Origin: Streptomyces katrae
GTDB taxonomy: Bacteria > Actinomycetota > Actinomycetes > Streptomycetales > Streptomycetaceae
Assembly (NCBI RefSeq): GCF_000717655.1
Contig: NZ_JNZY01000001.1
Location: 124,001 to 188,000 of the forward strand
Length of the DNA: 64,000 nt
Direction of reading: 5' to 3'
The translations under genes and the position numbers were made by a program. Below are positions 25,882-34,412 of this stretch, piece by piece. Below the pieces are notes generated by a model. That model saw nothing but the letters and a program-made list of their open reading frames with translations, was not told where the DNA came from and did not search any database. Position 1 is the stretch's first letter. Each line of letters starts with the position of its first letter.

Positions 25882-26027
25882 CGGCATCCCCCTCAAGAGA
25901 GCTCCGGCAACGTGCCCCAAGTGTCCGCCGGGACAGCCGCGAGCGCGAGGGAACTTGAGCTAGATCAGAGGGAGTTGGCCCAAGTCCGGTCGCTCGCGTG
26001 CATATATGTACGTTCTAGACTGGGCCG

Positions 26028-26750
26028 GTGAGCCGACGGTGGAAGACCCTCGTACCGTGCGTGTCCGTACTCCTCGCCCTGGCCGGCTGCGGCGCACAGC
26101 CCGGGCCCGCGCCACACGGATTCGTACCCCGGTACGAGGAACCGGCGGCGGCCGACCCCGCCCCCGCCCGCTTCCTGCGCGAGCGGCGACTGGCGGAGCG
26201 CGCGGCCGACGCCCTCAACGCCTACCTCGACCTCCCGTACCAGGTCACGGTCCTCGCCCGCTCCTGCGCCGGGGAGGGTTCCGGCTACGACCCCGAAACC
26301 CGGCGGATCGAGCTCTGCTACGACGACCTGACGGAGGAACGGGAGCTCGTCACGACGGACGGGGAACTGGCCGACGTGATGACCGAGACGCTCTACCACG
26401 AAGCCGGCCACGCCCTCGTCGACGCGCTCGACCTGCCGTACGGCGGGGACCGCGCCGAGGAGGACGCCGCCGACCGCTTCGCCGCGCTCATGCTGATCCG
26501 CGAGGGCCCGGACGGCGAACGGGCGCTCCGCACCGCCGCCGAGGCCTACGCCCGTACGCCCCCGGACCCCGACGGCGGCCGCGACGAGCACGCACCGCCC
26601 GCCGCCCGGGCCGCCGCCCACCTCTGCCTGCTCCACGGCGCGGCCCCCGAGCGCCACGCCGACCTGGCCGACCGCACCCGCGGCTGCACCCCCACCTGGC
26701 CCCAGGCCCGCGACGCCTGGACCCACGACCTGGCGCCGCTGCTCAGGTGA
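26028..26750 (+). CDS. Lipoprotein putative metallopeptidase (HEAGH)
   Basis: A 240-residue lipoprotein (lipobox LALAGC, GTG start 26028). The motif ETLYHEAGHALVDALDLP gives the HExxH zinc site, and EEDAADRFAALML supplies the likely third ligand and matches the DUF4344 putative metallopeptidase pattern. It should act outside the membrane. The substrate is unknown. The upstream spacer has an unusually AT-rich near-palindrome (GTGCATATATGTAC, about 25998-26011), a plausible promoter or operator element. The next gene begins 51 bp downstream. Confidence 0.75.
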   Translation: MSRRWKTLVPCVSVLLALAGCGAQPGPAPHGFVPRYEEPAAADPAPARFLRERRLAERAADALNAYLDLPYQVTVLARSCAGEGSGYDPETRRIELCYDDLTEERELVTTDGELADVMTETLYHEAGHALVDALDLPYGGDRAEEDAADRFAALMLIREGPDGERALRTAAEAYARTPPDPDGGRDEHAPPAARAAAHLCLLHGAAPERHADLADRTRGCTPTWPQARDAWTHDLAPLLR

Positions 26751-26801
26751 GGCGCGGCCGTAGACTCGTGCAAGATCCAACTGAACGACTCCGGGGACCT
26801 G

Positions 26802-27422
26802 GTGACGGTACGAGAGATACGCGCGGCGGCCCGCTTCGTCGGCCGCCGCACCGCCCTGCGCTACCTCGCGCTCGGCGCGGGCGCGGCGCTGCTGTCCGCC
26901 TGCACGGGCAAGGACAAGCCCACCACCCCGCCCCCCGCAGCGGCTTCCCCCTCTCCATCGCCCTCCCCTCCGGCACCCACCGCCGCGGCGGCCTCCGGAG
27001 TGGTGGGCCGGGCCTTCGCCGAGTTCGTCAAGGGTTCCTGGGAGATCCGCTCGACCCTGTCCGGCGAGAACCGCAAGGACACCGGCCGGGCCGCCGTCCG
27101 CCCCGACGGCACCTGGACCATCGTCTGGTCCGGCATCGCCGGCACCTGGACCGGCCGCTGGTCCCTGCATCGCGGCCGCCTGGACCTCCAGGTCCTCTCC
27201 GGCCCACAGCACCTCACGGACCCCGACATCGCCACCTCCGTCGCCGAGAAGGTCCCCGACACCGTCAAGGAGGACTCCCTCGCACTCCAGCTGCCCTGGT
27301 ACCCGATGGGCGCCCAGGACGTGTTCGGCCGCCTGGAGATCGCGTACAACGGCACCGAACTCCGCATCCGCCACATGGACCCCTCCGGCACCATGTCGAT
27401 CCACATGTGCACCCGCACCTGA
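26802..27422 (+). CDS. Tat-type lipoprotein of unknown function
   Basis: A 206-residue protein (GTG 26802). The N-terminus has a twin-arginine pattern followed by a lipobox (GRRTALRYLALGAGAALLSAC), so Tat export and lipidation are predicted. A Pro/Ser/Ala linker follows, then a beta-rich domain with repeated Trp/Gly turns (GTWTIVWSGIAGTWTGRWSL). I recognise no named family; lipocalin-like folds look similar but cannot be claimed. It may form a unit with the preceding lipoprotein. Confidence 0.7.
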   Translation: MTVREIRAAARFVGRRTALRYLALGAGAALLSACTGKDKPTTPPPAAASPSPSPSPPAPTAAAASGVVGRAFAEFVKGSWEIRSTLSGENRKDTGRAAVRPDGTWTIVWSGIAGTWTGRWSLHRGRLDLQVLSGPQHLTDPDIATSVAEKVPDTVKEDSLALQLPWYPMGAQDVFGRLEIAYNGTELRIRHMDPSGTMSIHMCTRT

Positions 27423-27564
27423 CCTCCGGCCACGCCGCCTCCCGCTCCCGCCGCCGTCCCGTCGGGTGCGCGAGGAAAGAGGTAGCCCGGATTCAGGGTC
27501 ACTTCGTCACCGCTCGCGCTTTCCGCCGCTCTCACGCGCTGCCCCGGCTCGGCACGCTGCCACT

Positions 27565-28124
27565 GAGCCTTTTCCAACCTCACTCTGAGCTGGCCAGGTG
27601 CAGGGTGAGGACGGCCGGGACGAGACGCGTGATGCGGGTGGCGGAGCATCGGAGCTTGCGGAGGAGCCGCCAGGATTTGAGGGTGGCGACGGCTTGCTCA
27701 ACGAGGGCTCAGATCTTCGCGTGGGACCGGTTGACGGCCTGCTGGCCTGTGGAGAGCGTCTCCCATCGGCCGCGGTAGGGAACCCGGACGGCGCCTCCGG
27801 CACCCTGGTGTCCCTCGTCCGCCCAGCAGGTGATGTCGGCCTCGCCGAGAGCGCCGAGTATGCCGTGTTCGCGGGCCGCCCGGATGTCCGGATGGCTTCC
27901 GCGAGGGTGGGGGCGAGGGCGGCCAGAAGCGCGACGGCCTCGTTGATGTACCGGTAGGCGGTGGTGGTCCCGATGCCGAACCCGGCGGCGAGTTGAGCAT
28001 AGGTGTAGCCGTTGCGCAGATGAGCGACGGTGAGCAGGGCCTTGCCGGCCCGCGCTCAGGCGCCGCCAACGGGTACCGAGCTCCCGGCGGTGCCGACCAG
28101 CTCGGCGGACAAGAAGCGCGGGGA
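27565..28124 (-). mobile_element. Decayed IS5-type insertion sequence (left copy)
   Basis: Minus-strand remnant of a DDE_Tnp_4-type transposase gene. Frame-broken pieces match the other copy at 29.7 kb: an N-terminal part (GTRWRRLSAGRQ, then HLRNGYTYAQLAAGFGIGTTTAYRYI in shifted frames) and a C-terminal part (WADEGHQGAG..., VATLKSWRLLRKLRCSTTRIT, ending SSE). The central part with the first catalytic residues is deleted. The terminal repeat TGAGCCTTTTCCAACCT is kept at 27564-27580; the opposite terminus is lost near 28124. It cannot encode a working transposase. It is inverted relative to the second copy. Confidence 0.75.
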
Positions 28125-28865
28125 TCAGCTCACCTCACGAGCTTTTCGGCAATCGCGCTCTTCAGATCTCGAATAACGACTACGCCGAGCGCGCCAAAAG
28201 CTCCAGATTGTGTGACCCACCATGGCAAGCGCAGCCACAACCGCAATGACGCGAATCACCGTCCAGAGATTGACGATAATCGAATCCAGCCCCCGTGCCT
28301 CGTCAGCCAAGCGCATAGACATCTCATAATAGGCCACGAGTGGGATGAGCAGCCGAAAGAAGAGGCCGCCAACACCTGGCACTCGTGCGACGTTACCCAA
28401 GAACCCAAGAGGTGCCCCGAATGCAAACGCGAAAAATGCCCACGCTTCGATCTTAGAGGACGTTCCTCCACTTGAGACGCCGGTCGCCATTCCGTCCTGA
28501 CCGACAGAACCCCAATCTTTCGAAATATAGTAAGCGACTACACCGATAGCCAACCCAAAAGAAGCCAGTATGGTTGATTCGATTTTTGATTGCCGAAAAT
28601 ATCCCACCAGAAATGCAAAACAGGCCCACGACCACCCACTGGAGAAGATAACACCCACAACCACACCAACGGGGCTACCCGACTTTTCAGCAAAAGGACC
28701 CACCAGCCCAAGTAGCAGGCCAGCCCCTAGCGGCAACGCCAGGGATACAGCGCGAGCGAGCGAAAGGTCTTTGATATCCCTCTCTCCTATCCATTCGGAA
28801 AATATGCAGGGACGGCACAACTCTGGGCCCACACGATTCCTCGTGCAGGCCCCGAGTCGCACACT
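28125..28865 (-). CDS. Multi-pass membrane protein of the low-GC island
   Basis: About 246 residues if GTG 28865 is used; the open frame reaches 28934 but would overlap the bacteriocin gene. The N-terminus (GACTRNRVGPELCRPCIFSEW) has a Cys-x10-Cys-x2-Cys pattern resembling half of a zinc ribbon. Four to six hydrophobic helices follow (AVSLALPLGAGLLLGLVG, WACFAFLVGYF, ILASFGLAIGVVAYYI, AFFAFAFGAPLGFLG, VIAVVAALAMVGHTIW). The pattern of helices recalls small actinomycete membrane DUFs but I cannot name one. The stop falls right where the left IS remnant ends, so its C-terminus may have been altered. Base composition is clearly lower in GC than the neighbours. Confidence 0.55.
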   Translation of the reverse strand, partial: SVRLGACTRNRVGPELCRPCIFSEWIGERDIKDLSLARAVSLALPLGAGLLLGLVGPFAEKSGSPVGVVVGVIFSSGWSWACFAFLVGYFRQSKIESTILASFGLAIGVVAYYISKDWGSVGQDGMATGVSSGGTSSKIEAWAFFAFAFGAPLGFLGNVARVPGVGGLFFRLLIPLVAYYEMSMRLADEARGLDSIIVNLWTVIRVIAVVAALAMVGHTIWSFWRARRSRYSRSEERDCRKAREVS

Positions 28866-28906
28866 AGCTGCCCCAGTTGGGACGGCTTGAACCCGCGCCG
28901 CGGGAA

Positions 28907-29410
28907 CTAGGCGTTGGAGTAGTAGCTGTAGCACGTGTACTGCAGGCCCGAATATGCATACGCATAGGAGGTTCCACCTGCACCCACCCAGCCGCTGGAG
29001 TAGTCCACGTTCTTTACACGCACTGTGGATTTATGTTCCACACTTGCCATGTAGTTTGAGTAGCACTTCTTTCCAGGATCGACCTTGTCCCATCCGTAGC
29101 ACCAGGTGCCGCGAGTGACGTTTTGGCAGGTATTTGCCAGCGGCTGAAAAGAACTCGTCGACGCATTGACTTCGATCTTTACCACACCCCATTCAGAGGG
29201 GTTTCCCAGCTCTGCGGGCGGCTTCACTCCGTCGCCGCGCTTGTGGATGACGGGCTGCCCGACCTTGAGACCGGCGGTCGCGTCAAGGCCAGCGTCGCCC
29301 GTAACGGTGCCAACCTGAGCACCACCTGCGGCTGCTGGGGTGGAAATGCCAAAGACTGCGAGTACCACGCTCACGAAGCCGAAAGTTATCGCTCTTCCGA
29401 AATTCCTCAT
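28907..29410 (-). CDS. Lactococcin 972-like secreted bacteriocin precursor
   Basis: A 167-residue secreted protein from ATG 29410 with a strong AGGAGGGGG site. The signal peptide covers residues 1-28 (cleavage near STPAAA-GG). A propeptide-like stretch (HKRGDGVKPPAELGNPSEWG) leads to a C-terminal domain: GTW at 101-103, YSNY at 117-120, EHKSTVRV at 125-132, and an aromatic end. This follows the lactococcin 972 family order GTW-YSNY-HxSxTV-Trp-Tyr-rich end. Unlike lactococcin 972 it has four cysteines (95, 104, 116, 160), allowing two disulfides. The parent family blocks septum formation by binding lipid II; the same activity here is inferred. GC content is low for the genus. Confidence 0.7.
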   Translation of the reverse strand: MRNFGRAITFGFVSVVLAVFGISTPAAAGGAQVGTVTGDAGLDATAGLKVGQPVIHKRGDGVKPPAELGNPSEWGVVKIEVNASTSSFQPLANTCQNVTRGTWCYGWDKVDPGKKCYSNYMASVEHKSTVRVKNVDYSSGWVGAGGTSYAYAYSGLQYTCYSYYSNA

Positions 29411-29424
29411 GCTACATCCCCCTC

Positions 29425-29628
29425 CTAGGATCCCCATGTGGGAGTTCCAGGAGCATCCTCAGCCAGGGAATAACGGCAGTCAATCTCATTAAGCATCGCT
29501 GCAGAGCACTTTGGCTGGTTTGTCGACTCGATCCAGTGCAAGCTGTACCATTTCCCACGGTTTGCAGCGAACCGATTCCCCAAGTCTCGCCGGTAGGCAC
29601 TGCAGCAGATGGCTTGATCTGTGTGCAC
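29425..29628 (-). CDS. Candidate small protein upstream of the bacteriocin gene
   Basis: A 67-codon frame (GTG 29628) ending 14 bp before the bacteriocin start. The product carries four Cys and a helical-looking, Trp/Tyr-containing sequence (RDLGNRFAANRGKWYSLHWIE). There is no convincing ribosome site (AGCAGGT only), no signal peptide and no family I know. It could be a real small gene of the bacteriocin unit, the broken end of a longer gene, or chance. The stretch 29629-29728 up to the IS end shows nothing else. Confidence 0.3.
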   Translation of the reverse strand: MHTDQAICCSAYRRDLGNRFAANRGKWYSLHWIESTNQPKCSAAMLNEIDCRYSLAEDAPGTPTWGS

Positions 29629-29728
29629 CTGCTTAACGTCACGCCTTCATGAAGCAGGCTGTCCGACAGGTGGTCAGGTAAGCGAAAAATGCCCCTGACC
29701 AGCAAGAATGAGGATTGTCGAGGTTCTT

Positions 29729-30469
29729 GAGCCTTTTCCAACCTGTCGGCAGGATGCGGTGGTTGGGCTGACAACGTAGCGAAGCCCCTGGTAGATGGTT
29801 TTCGACCAAGAAGAACCGTCTCCACCAAGGGCTTCGTGTGCTTGTCTACCCCTCCCGAGTGGACCTCTCCAGCTCTGTCCTGCGCTTCCTCACCACTTGC
29901 CTGAGAGAACACCGCCGGCTGCTCGGCACCCGATGGCGGCGCCTGAGTGCCGGCCGGCAGGCCCTGCTCGCCCTTGCCCACCTCCGCAACGGCCCCCCGA
30001 CGCCCAACTCGCGGCCGCGTTCGGCATCGGCACCACCACCGCCTACCGCTACATCACCGAAGCGCGTACGTCCTGCTGGATGGCAGGCTCCCGCCGTCGA
30101 CCGGATCGCCGCCGACCGACCCTTCTACTCCGGCAAGCTCAAGAAACACGGAATGAATGTGCAGGTCATCGCCGAACCTTCCGGACGTCTGTTGTGGGCA
30201 TCTCCCGCCCTTCACGGAGCCGTCCACGACGTCCGCGCTGCTCGCGAGAACGGCATCATCGATGCTCTTGCCGAGGCCAGCGTCCCGTGCTGGGCCGACA
30301 AGGCGTACCGCGGAGCCGGCGGCACGGTCCGTGTCCCTTGGCCGTCGCCACCCTCAAGTCCTGGCGACTGCTGCGCAAGCTGCGATGCTCGACCACTCGC
30401 ATCACGAGCCTCGTCCAGGCTGTCCTCTGCCTGCATCAGGCCAGCTCAGACTGAAGATGGAAAAGGCTC
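29729..30469 (+). mobile_element. Decayed IS5-type insertion sequence (right copy)
   Basis: A 741-bp element with imperfect terminal inverted repeats: GAGCCTTTTCCAACCT at 29729-29744 and the complement of GAGCCTTTTCCATCTT at 30454-30469. The plus-strand transposase pieces read LREHRRLLGTRWRRLSAGRQ, then in shifted frames a helix-turn-helix part. DRIAADRPFYSGKLKKHGMNV...LLWASPALHGAVHDVRAARENG...WADKAYRGAGG follows in one frame, then KSWRLLRKLRC in another. Internal deletions after the TEA segment and after TVRVP break the gene. The DDE core is better kept than in the left copy, but no intact transposase remains. Confidence 0.8.
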
Positions 30470-30795
30470 ACTGTGGGCCGATCGAGTGACGGCCCCATGC
30501 GCTTGTGCAACCCCCTGGAGGGGGAGGGTGGATCGGAAGTTCCCGCGCGTGCCCGCCGGCGACCCTGGTCCTAGCTCGGGGAACACGCCCTGGGCACGGC
30601 TCCAATTTTGGACGGCCGACCCCTGCGGTTACTGGGCAAGACCCTGTTTGAACCCTGGAGAAAGACCCCGTCAAGGGGTTGATCGGCTCTGAGTCCCGCA
30701 TGAGGCCGTCGCGCACTGAGTCGGGCCTTCTCCGACCCGTGCGCTGCCCTGTGGCGCATGGGCGGGGCGGAGGCCGGGTGCGCGAGGATGGCTCC
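30470..30795. other. Gene-free flank between the right IS copy and the DUF255 gene
   Basis: 326 bp without a convincing gene. It holds two short stem-loops, CCCCC-tgga-GGGGG near 30514 and ACCCC-gtcaa-GGGGT near 30665, and returns to high GC towards the 3' end. A purine-rich GCGAGGATGG lies just before ATG 30796. I see no attachment site or tRNA end. Confidence 0.5.
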
Positions 30796-32850
30796 ATGCC
30801 GAACCGCCTCGCGAACGAGACCTCGCCGTATCTGCTCCAGCACGCAGACAACCCCGTCGACTGGTGGCCCTGGTCGCCGGAGGCCTTCGCGGAGGCGCGG
30901 GAGCGGGGGCTCCCCGTGATGCTCAGCGTCGGGTACAGCAGCTGCCACTGGTGCCATGTCATGGCGCACGAGTCCTTCGAGGACGAGCTGGCCGCCGCCT
31001 ACATGAACGAGCACTTCGTCAACATCAAGGTGGACCGCGAGGAGCGGCCCGACGTCGATGCCGTCTACATGGAAGCCGTGCAGGCGGCCACCGGGCAGGG
31101 TGGGTGGCCCATGACCGTGTTCCTCACCCCCGACGCCGAGCCCTTCTACTTCGGGACCTACTTCCCGCCCGAGCCCCGGCACGGGATGCCCTCCTTCATG
31201 CAGGTGCTCGAGGGCGTGCGGACCGCGTGGGCCGGGCGGCCCGAGGAGGTGGCCGAGGTTGCGCAGCGGATCGTGCGGGACCTCGCCGGGCGGCAGTTGG
31301 ACTACGGCAAGGCCGGTGCCCCCGGCGCCGAGGAGCTGGCGCAGGCGCTGCTCGGGCTGACCCGCGAGTACGACGCCGTGCGCGGCGGCTTCGGCGGGGC
31401 GCCGAAGTTCCCCCCGTCCATGGTCCTGGAGTTCCTGCTGCGCCACCACGCGCGCACCGGGGGCGAGGGGGCGCTGCAGATGGCCGCCGACACCTGTGAG
31501 GCCATGGCCCGCGGCGGGATCTACGACCAGTTGGGGGGTGGGTTCGCCCGGTACTCCGTCGACCGGGAGTGGGTCGTGCCCCATTTCGAAAAGATGCTGT
31601 ACGACAATGCGCTGTTGTGCCGGGTGTACGCGCATCTCTGGCGGGCCACCGGCTCCGGCCTCGCCCGGCGCGTCGCGCTCGAGACCGCCGACTTCATGGT
31701 GCGCGACCTGCGCACCGCCGAGGGCGGCTTCGCCTCCGCGCTCGACGCGGACAGCGAGGATCCGCTGACCGGCAAGCATGCGGAGGGCGCGTACTACGCC
31801 TGGACACCCGCCCAGTTGGACGAGGTGCTCGGCGAGGACGACGGGGCCCTGGCCGCCGCGTACTTCGGGGTCACGCAGGAGGGCACCTTCGAGCACGGCG
31901 CGTCGGTGCTCCAGCTGCCGCAGGACGGGCCCGTCGTGGACGCCGGCGTGATCGCCGGGATCAGGGAGCGGCTGCTGGCGGCGCGCGCCGGGCGGCCCGC
32001 GCCCGGGCGGGACGACAAGGTCGTGGCCGCCTGGAACGGCCTGGCGATCGCGGCCCTCGCCGAGTGCGGGGCGTACTTCGACCGGCCGGACCTGGTGGAG
32101 CGGGCGACCGAGGCCGCGGACCTCCTCGTCCGGGTGCACATGGACGGCCGGGCGCGGCTGGCCCGGACCAGCAAGGACGGGCGCGTCGGCGCCAACGCCG
32201 GGGTGCTGGAGGACTACGGGGACGTCGCCGAGGGCTTCCTCGCGCTGGCGGCCGTGACCGGCGAGGGGGTCTGGCTGGAGTTCGCCGGGTTCCTCGTCGA
32301 CCTGGTCCTGGACCGGTTCACGGCCGAGGACGGCTCCCTCTACGACACCGCGCACGACGCCGAGCAGCTCATCCGCCGGCCCCAGGACCCGACCGACACC
32401 GCGGCCCCGTCCGGCTGGACGGCCGCGGCCGGCGCGCTCCTCTCGTACGCGGCGCACACCGGCTCGCAGGCACACCGCACGGCGGCCGAGCGGGCGCTGG
32501 GGGTGGTGCACGCGCTGGGTCCGCGCGTGCCGCGCTTCATCGGGCACGGGCTCGCGGTGGCGGAGGCGTTGCTCGACGGTCCGCGCGAGGTGGCGGTGGT
32601 GGGGCATCCGGACGATCCGGCTCTGGCCGGGCTGCACCGGACGGCGTTGCTGGGGACGGCTCCCGGGGCTGTGGTGGCGGTCGGTCTGCCGCGGGCGGCG
32701 GACGGCAGCGGGGGCGAGTTCCCCCTCCTGGCCGAGCGCACACTCGTGCACGACCTTCCCACGGCGTATGTGTGTCGACATTTCGTCTGCGCGCGGCCTA
32801 CGACAGACCCGGTCGAGCTTGCGGAGCAGTTGGGCGCGGTTCATCCCTGA
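30796..32850 (+). CDS. DUF255 thioredoxin-like / glycosidase-like protein (YyaL, SSP411 family)
   Basis: A 684-residue cytosolic protein starting at ATG 30796. The N-terminal ~165 residues are a thioredoxin-fold DUF255 domain with the redox motif SSCHWCHVM (Cys50, Cys53) and the conserved opening [24 protein letters not shown]. The remainder is an (alpha/alpha)6-barrel-like region related to N-acylglucosamine 2-epimerases ([33 protein letters not shown]). The family is found from bacteria to humans (SPATA20) and its reaction is unknown. It is a single gene next to the IS-flanked island. Confidence 0.92.
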   Translation: MPNRLANETSPYLLQHADNPVDWWPWSPEAFAEARERGLPVMLSVGYSSCHWCHVMAHESFEDELAAAYMNEHFVNIKVDREERPDVDAVYMEAVQAATGQGGWPMTVFLTPDAEPFYFGTYFPPEPRHGMPSFMQVLEGVRTAWAGRPEEVAEVAQRIVRDLAGRQLDYGKAGAPGAEELAQALLGLTREYDAVRGGFGGAPKFPPSMVLEFLLRHHARTGGEGALQMAADTCEAMARGGIYDQLGGGFARYSVDREWVVPHFEKMLYDNALLCRVYAHLWRATGSGLARRVALETADFMVRDLRTAEGGFASALDADSEDPLTGKHAEGAYYAWTPAQLDEVLGEDDGALAAAYFGVTQEGTFEHGASVLQLPQDGPVVDAGVIAGIRERLLAARAGRPAPGRDDKVVAAWNGLAIAALAECGAYFDRPDLVERATEAADLLVRVHMDGRARLARTSKDGRVGANAGVLEDYGDVAEGFLALAAVTGEGVWLEFAGFLVDLVLDRFTAEDGSLYDTAHDAEQLIRRPQDPTDTAAPSGWTAAAGALLSYAAHTGSQAHRTAAERALGVVHALGPRVPRFIGHGLAVAEALLDGPREVAVVGHPDDPALAGLHRTALLGTAPGAVVAVGLPRAADGSGGEFPLLAERTLVHDLPTAYVCRHFVCARPTTDPVELAEQLGAVHP

Positions 32851-33022
32851 ATCTGTCGGAGTGCCGTCAATTCCGGTTACCTGTGGGCAAGTTCGGAAAC
32901 GCATTTTTAACTGCGCAGCGCCTGAGTTTCATTTTTGCTGCCTAGTCTCGTGTCTTCGGGAGTCGCTGGGGAGTTGCCGGAACAGCGCACTGGGGGGTGC
33001 GCCCGAGGGGGAAGCAGGGGCG

Positions 33023-33042
33023 GGCGGGCCGGGGGGCCCGCC
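33023..33042 (+). promoter_or_regulatory. Leader hairpin upstream of the cellulose-synthase-like gene
   Basis: A perfect 8-bp stem GGCGGGCC / GGCCCGCC with a GGGG loop lies 45 bp before the GT2 start. The upstream part of this 236-bp gap (32880-32950) is markedly AT-richer (GCATTTTTAACTGC, GTTTCATTTTTGC) and likely holds the operon promoter. The hairpin may be an attenuator or simply the terminator of the preceding gene. Confidence 0.4.
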
Positions 33043-33086
33043 TTGATCCCCTGGGGGGTTTGCCGATTGCCGCCGGGTGTCGCGGC

Positions 33087-34412
33087 ATGTCTGTGGGGGA
33101 CGTTTTGTACACCTCTGTCGTCATATCCATGATTTCGTTTGCGCTCTTCTGGATGGCCGCGTTCACGCTGTGGTGGCAGATGCACGCGTGGCGCACGCCC
33201 GAGACGCTCGCCTCCACCCGGTTCGACCGGCCCGACGGCGAGGGCCGGCTGGCCTTCTCGCTCCTCCTGCCGGCGCGGCACGAGCAGGCGGTCCTGCAGC
33301 ACACGATCGAGCGGCTGCTCGAATCGAGCCACACCGACTACGAGATCATCGTCATCGTCGGGCACGACGACCCGGAGACGGCCGCCGTCGCCGGGGCAGC
33401 CGCCGCCAAGGCGCCCGAGCGCGTACGGGTCGTCGTCGACCACCACGAGACGAAGAACAAGCCGAAGGCGCTCAACACCGCCCTCCCGCACTGCCGGGGC
33501 GACATCGTCGGGGTCTTCGACGCCGAGGACCAGGTCCACCCGGAGCTGCTCGCCCACGTCGACCACGCGTTCCGCTCCACCGCGGCCGACGTGGTCCAGG
33601 GCGGGGTCCAGCTCATCAACTTCCACTCGAGCTGGTACAGCCTGCGCAACTGCCTGGAGTACTTCTTCTGGTTCCGCTCCCGGCTGCACCTGCACGCCGA
33701 GAAGGGGTTCATCCCGCTCGGCGGCAACACCGTCTTCGTCCGCACCGAGGTGCTCCGCGAGGCCGGCGGCTGGGACCAGAACTGCCTGGCCGAGGACTGC
33801 GACCTGGGCGTACGGCTCTCCTCGGTCGGCAAGAAGGTGGTCGTCGCGTACGACTCCGACATGGTCACCCGTGAGGAGACGCCCGGCTCGCTGATGAGCC
33901 TGCTGAAGCAGCGCACCCGCTGGAACCAGGGCTTCCTCCAGGTCTACCGGAAGAAGGACTGGCAGCAGCTGCCCGGCCGCGGCCAGCGCTGGCTGGCCCG
34001 CTACACGCTGATGACGCCGTTCATGCAGGCCGCGTCCGGGGTGATCATCCCGGTGAACTTCGCCGTCGCGGTCTTCCTCGACGTGCCGGTCGGCGTCGCG
34101 ATCATCACCTTCCTGCCGATGATCACGGCGATGGTGACGTTCGTGTTCGAGATCGTCGGCCTGCACGACTTCGGCCGACAGTACGGCCTGCGCGTCCGCT
34201 TCGTGCACTACCTCAAACTCATCGTCGGCGGTCCGTTCTACCAGGTGATGCTGGCGGGCGCCGCGATCCGTGCGGTCTGGCGCGAGCAGCGCGGCCGCAA
34301 CGAGTGGGAGCTGACCAGCCACACCGGCGCCCACCTCGCTCCGATCAGCGCCACCGCCGCGGCCTCCGCCGCCGGCGCGTCCACCGCGATCCGAGAGGAC
34401 AGCCACCAGTGA
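33087..34412 (+). CDS. Cellulose-synthase-like processive family 2 glycosyltransferase
   Basis: Membrane glycosyltransferase of 441 residues from ATG 33087. One N-terminal helix (VVISMISFALFWMAAFTLWW) precedes the GT2 domain, with DAED (substrate binding), EDCD and the QRTRW motif (QxxRW) typical of processive synthases. Several C-terminal helices follow (VIIPVNFAVAVFLD, ITAMVTFVFEIVG, GPFYQVMLAGAAI). It probably polymerises a beta-linked glycan across the membrane. It is shorter than CslA of the known cslA-glxA locus. It starts a four-gene operon that ends with a galactose-oxidase-like enzyme; the next gene overlaps by four bases. Confidence 0.88.
   Translation: MSVGDVLYTSVVISMISFALFWMAAFTLWWQMHAWRTPETLASTRFDRPDGEGRLAFSLLLPARHEQAVLQHTIERLLESSHTDYEIIVIVGHDDPETAAVAGAAAAKAPERVRVVVDHHETKNKPKALNTALPHCRGDIVGVFDAEDQVHPELLAHVDHAFRSTAADVVQGGVQLINFHSSWYSLRNCLEYFFWFRSRLHLHAEKGFIPLGGNTVFVRTEVLREAGGWDQNCLAEDCDLGVRLSSVGKKVVVAYDSDMVTREETPGSLMSLLKQRTRWNQGFLQVYRKKDWQQLPGRGQRWLARYTLMTPFMQAASGVIIPVNFAVAVFLDVPVGVAIITFLPMITAMVTFVFEIVGLHDFGRQYGLRVRFVHYLKLIVGGPFYQVMLAGAAIRAVWREQRGRNEWELTSHTGAHLAPISATAAASAAGASTAIREDSHQ

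Noticed and set aside
22696..26031. Very long plus-strand open frame (over 1,100 codons) opposite the STAND/TPR gene
   Set aside because: It is an antisense shadow caused by high GC content: no ribosome site, Arg/Pro/Gln-rich low-complexity product, while the minus strand shows clear NB-ARC and TPR motifs.
28860..28910. tRNA-like stretch (minus strand GGGTTCAAGCC) at the bacteriocin 3' end, possible attachment site
   Set aside because: The flanking bases do not form a T-arm and no acceptor or anticodon arm can be drawn.
33000..33075. Possible cyclic-dinucleotide riboswitch before the Csl-type gene
   Set aside because: Only one simple hairpin is evident; the conserved motifs of the ydaO or c-di-GMP classes were not found.
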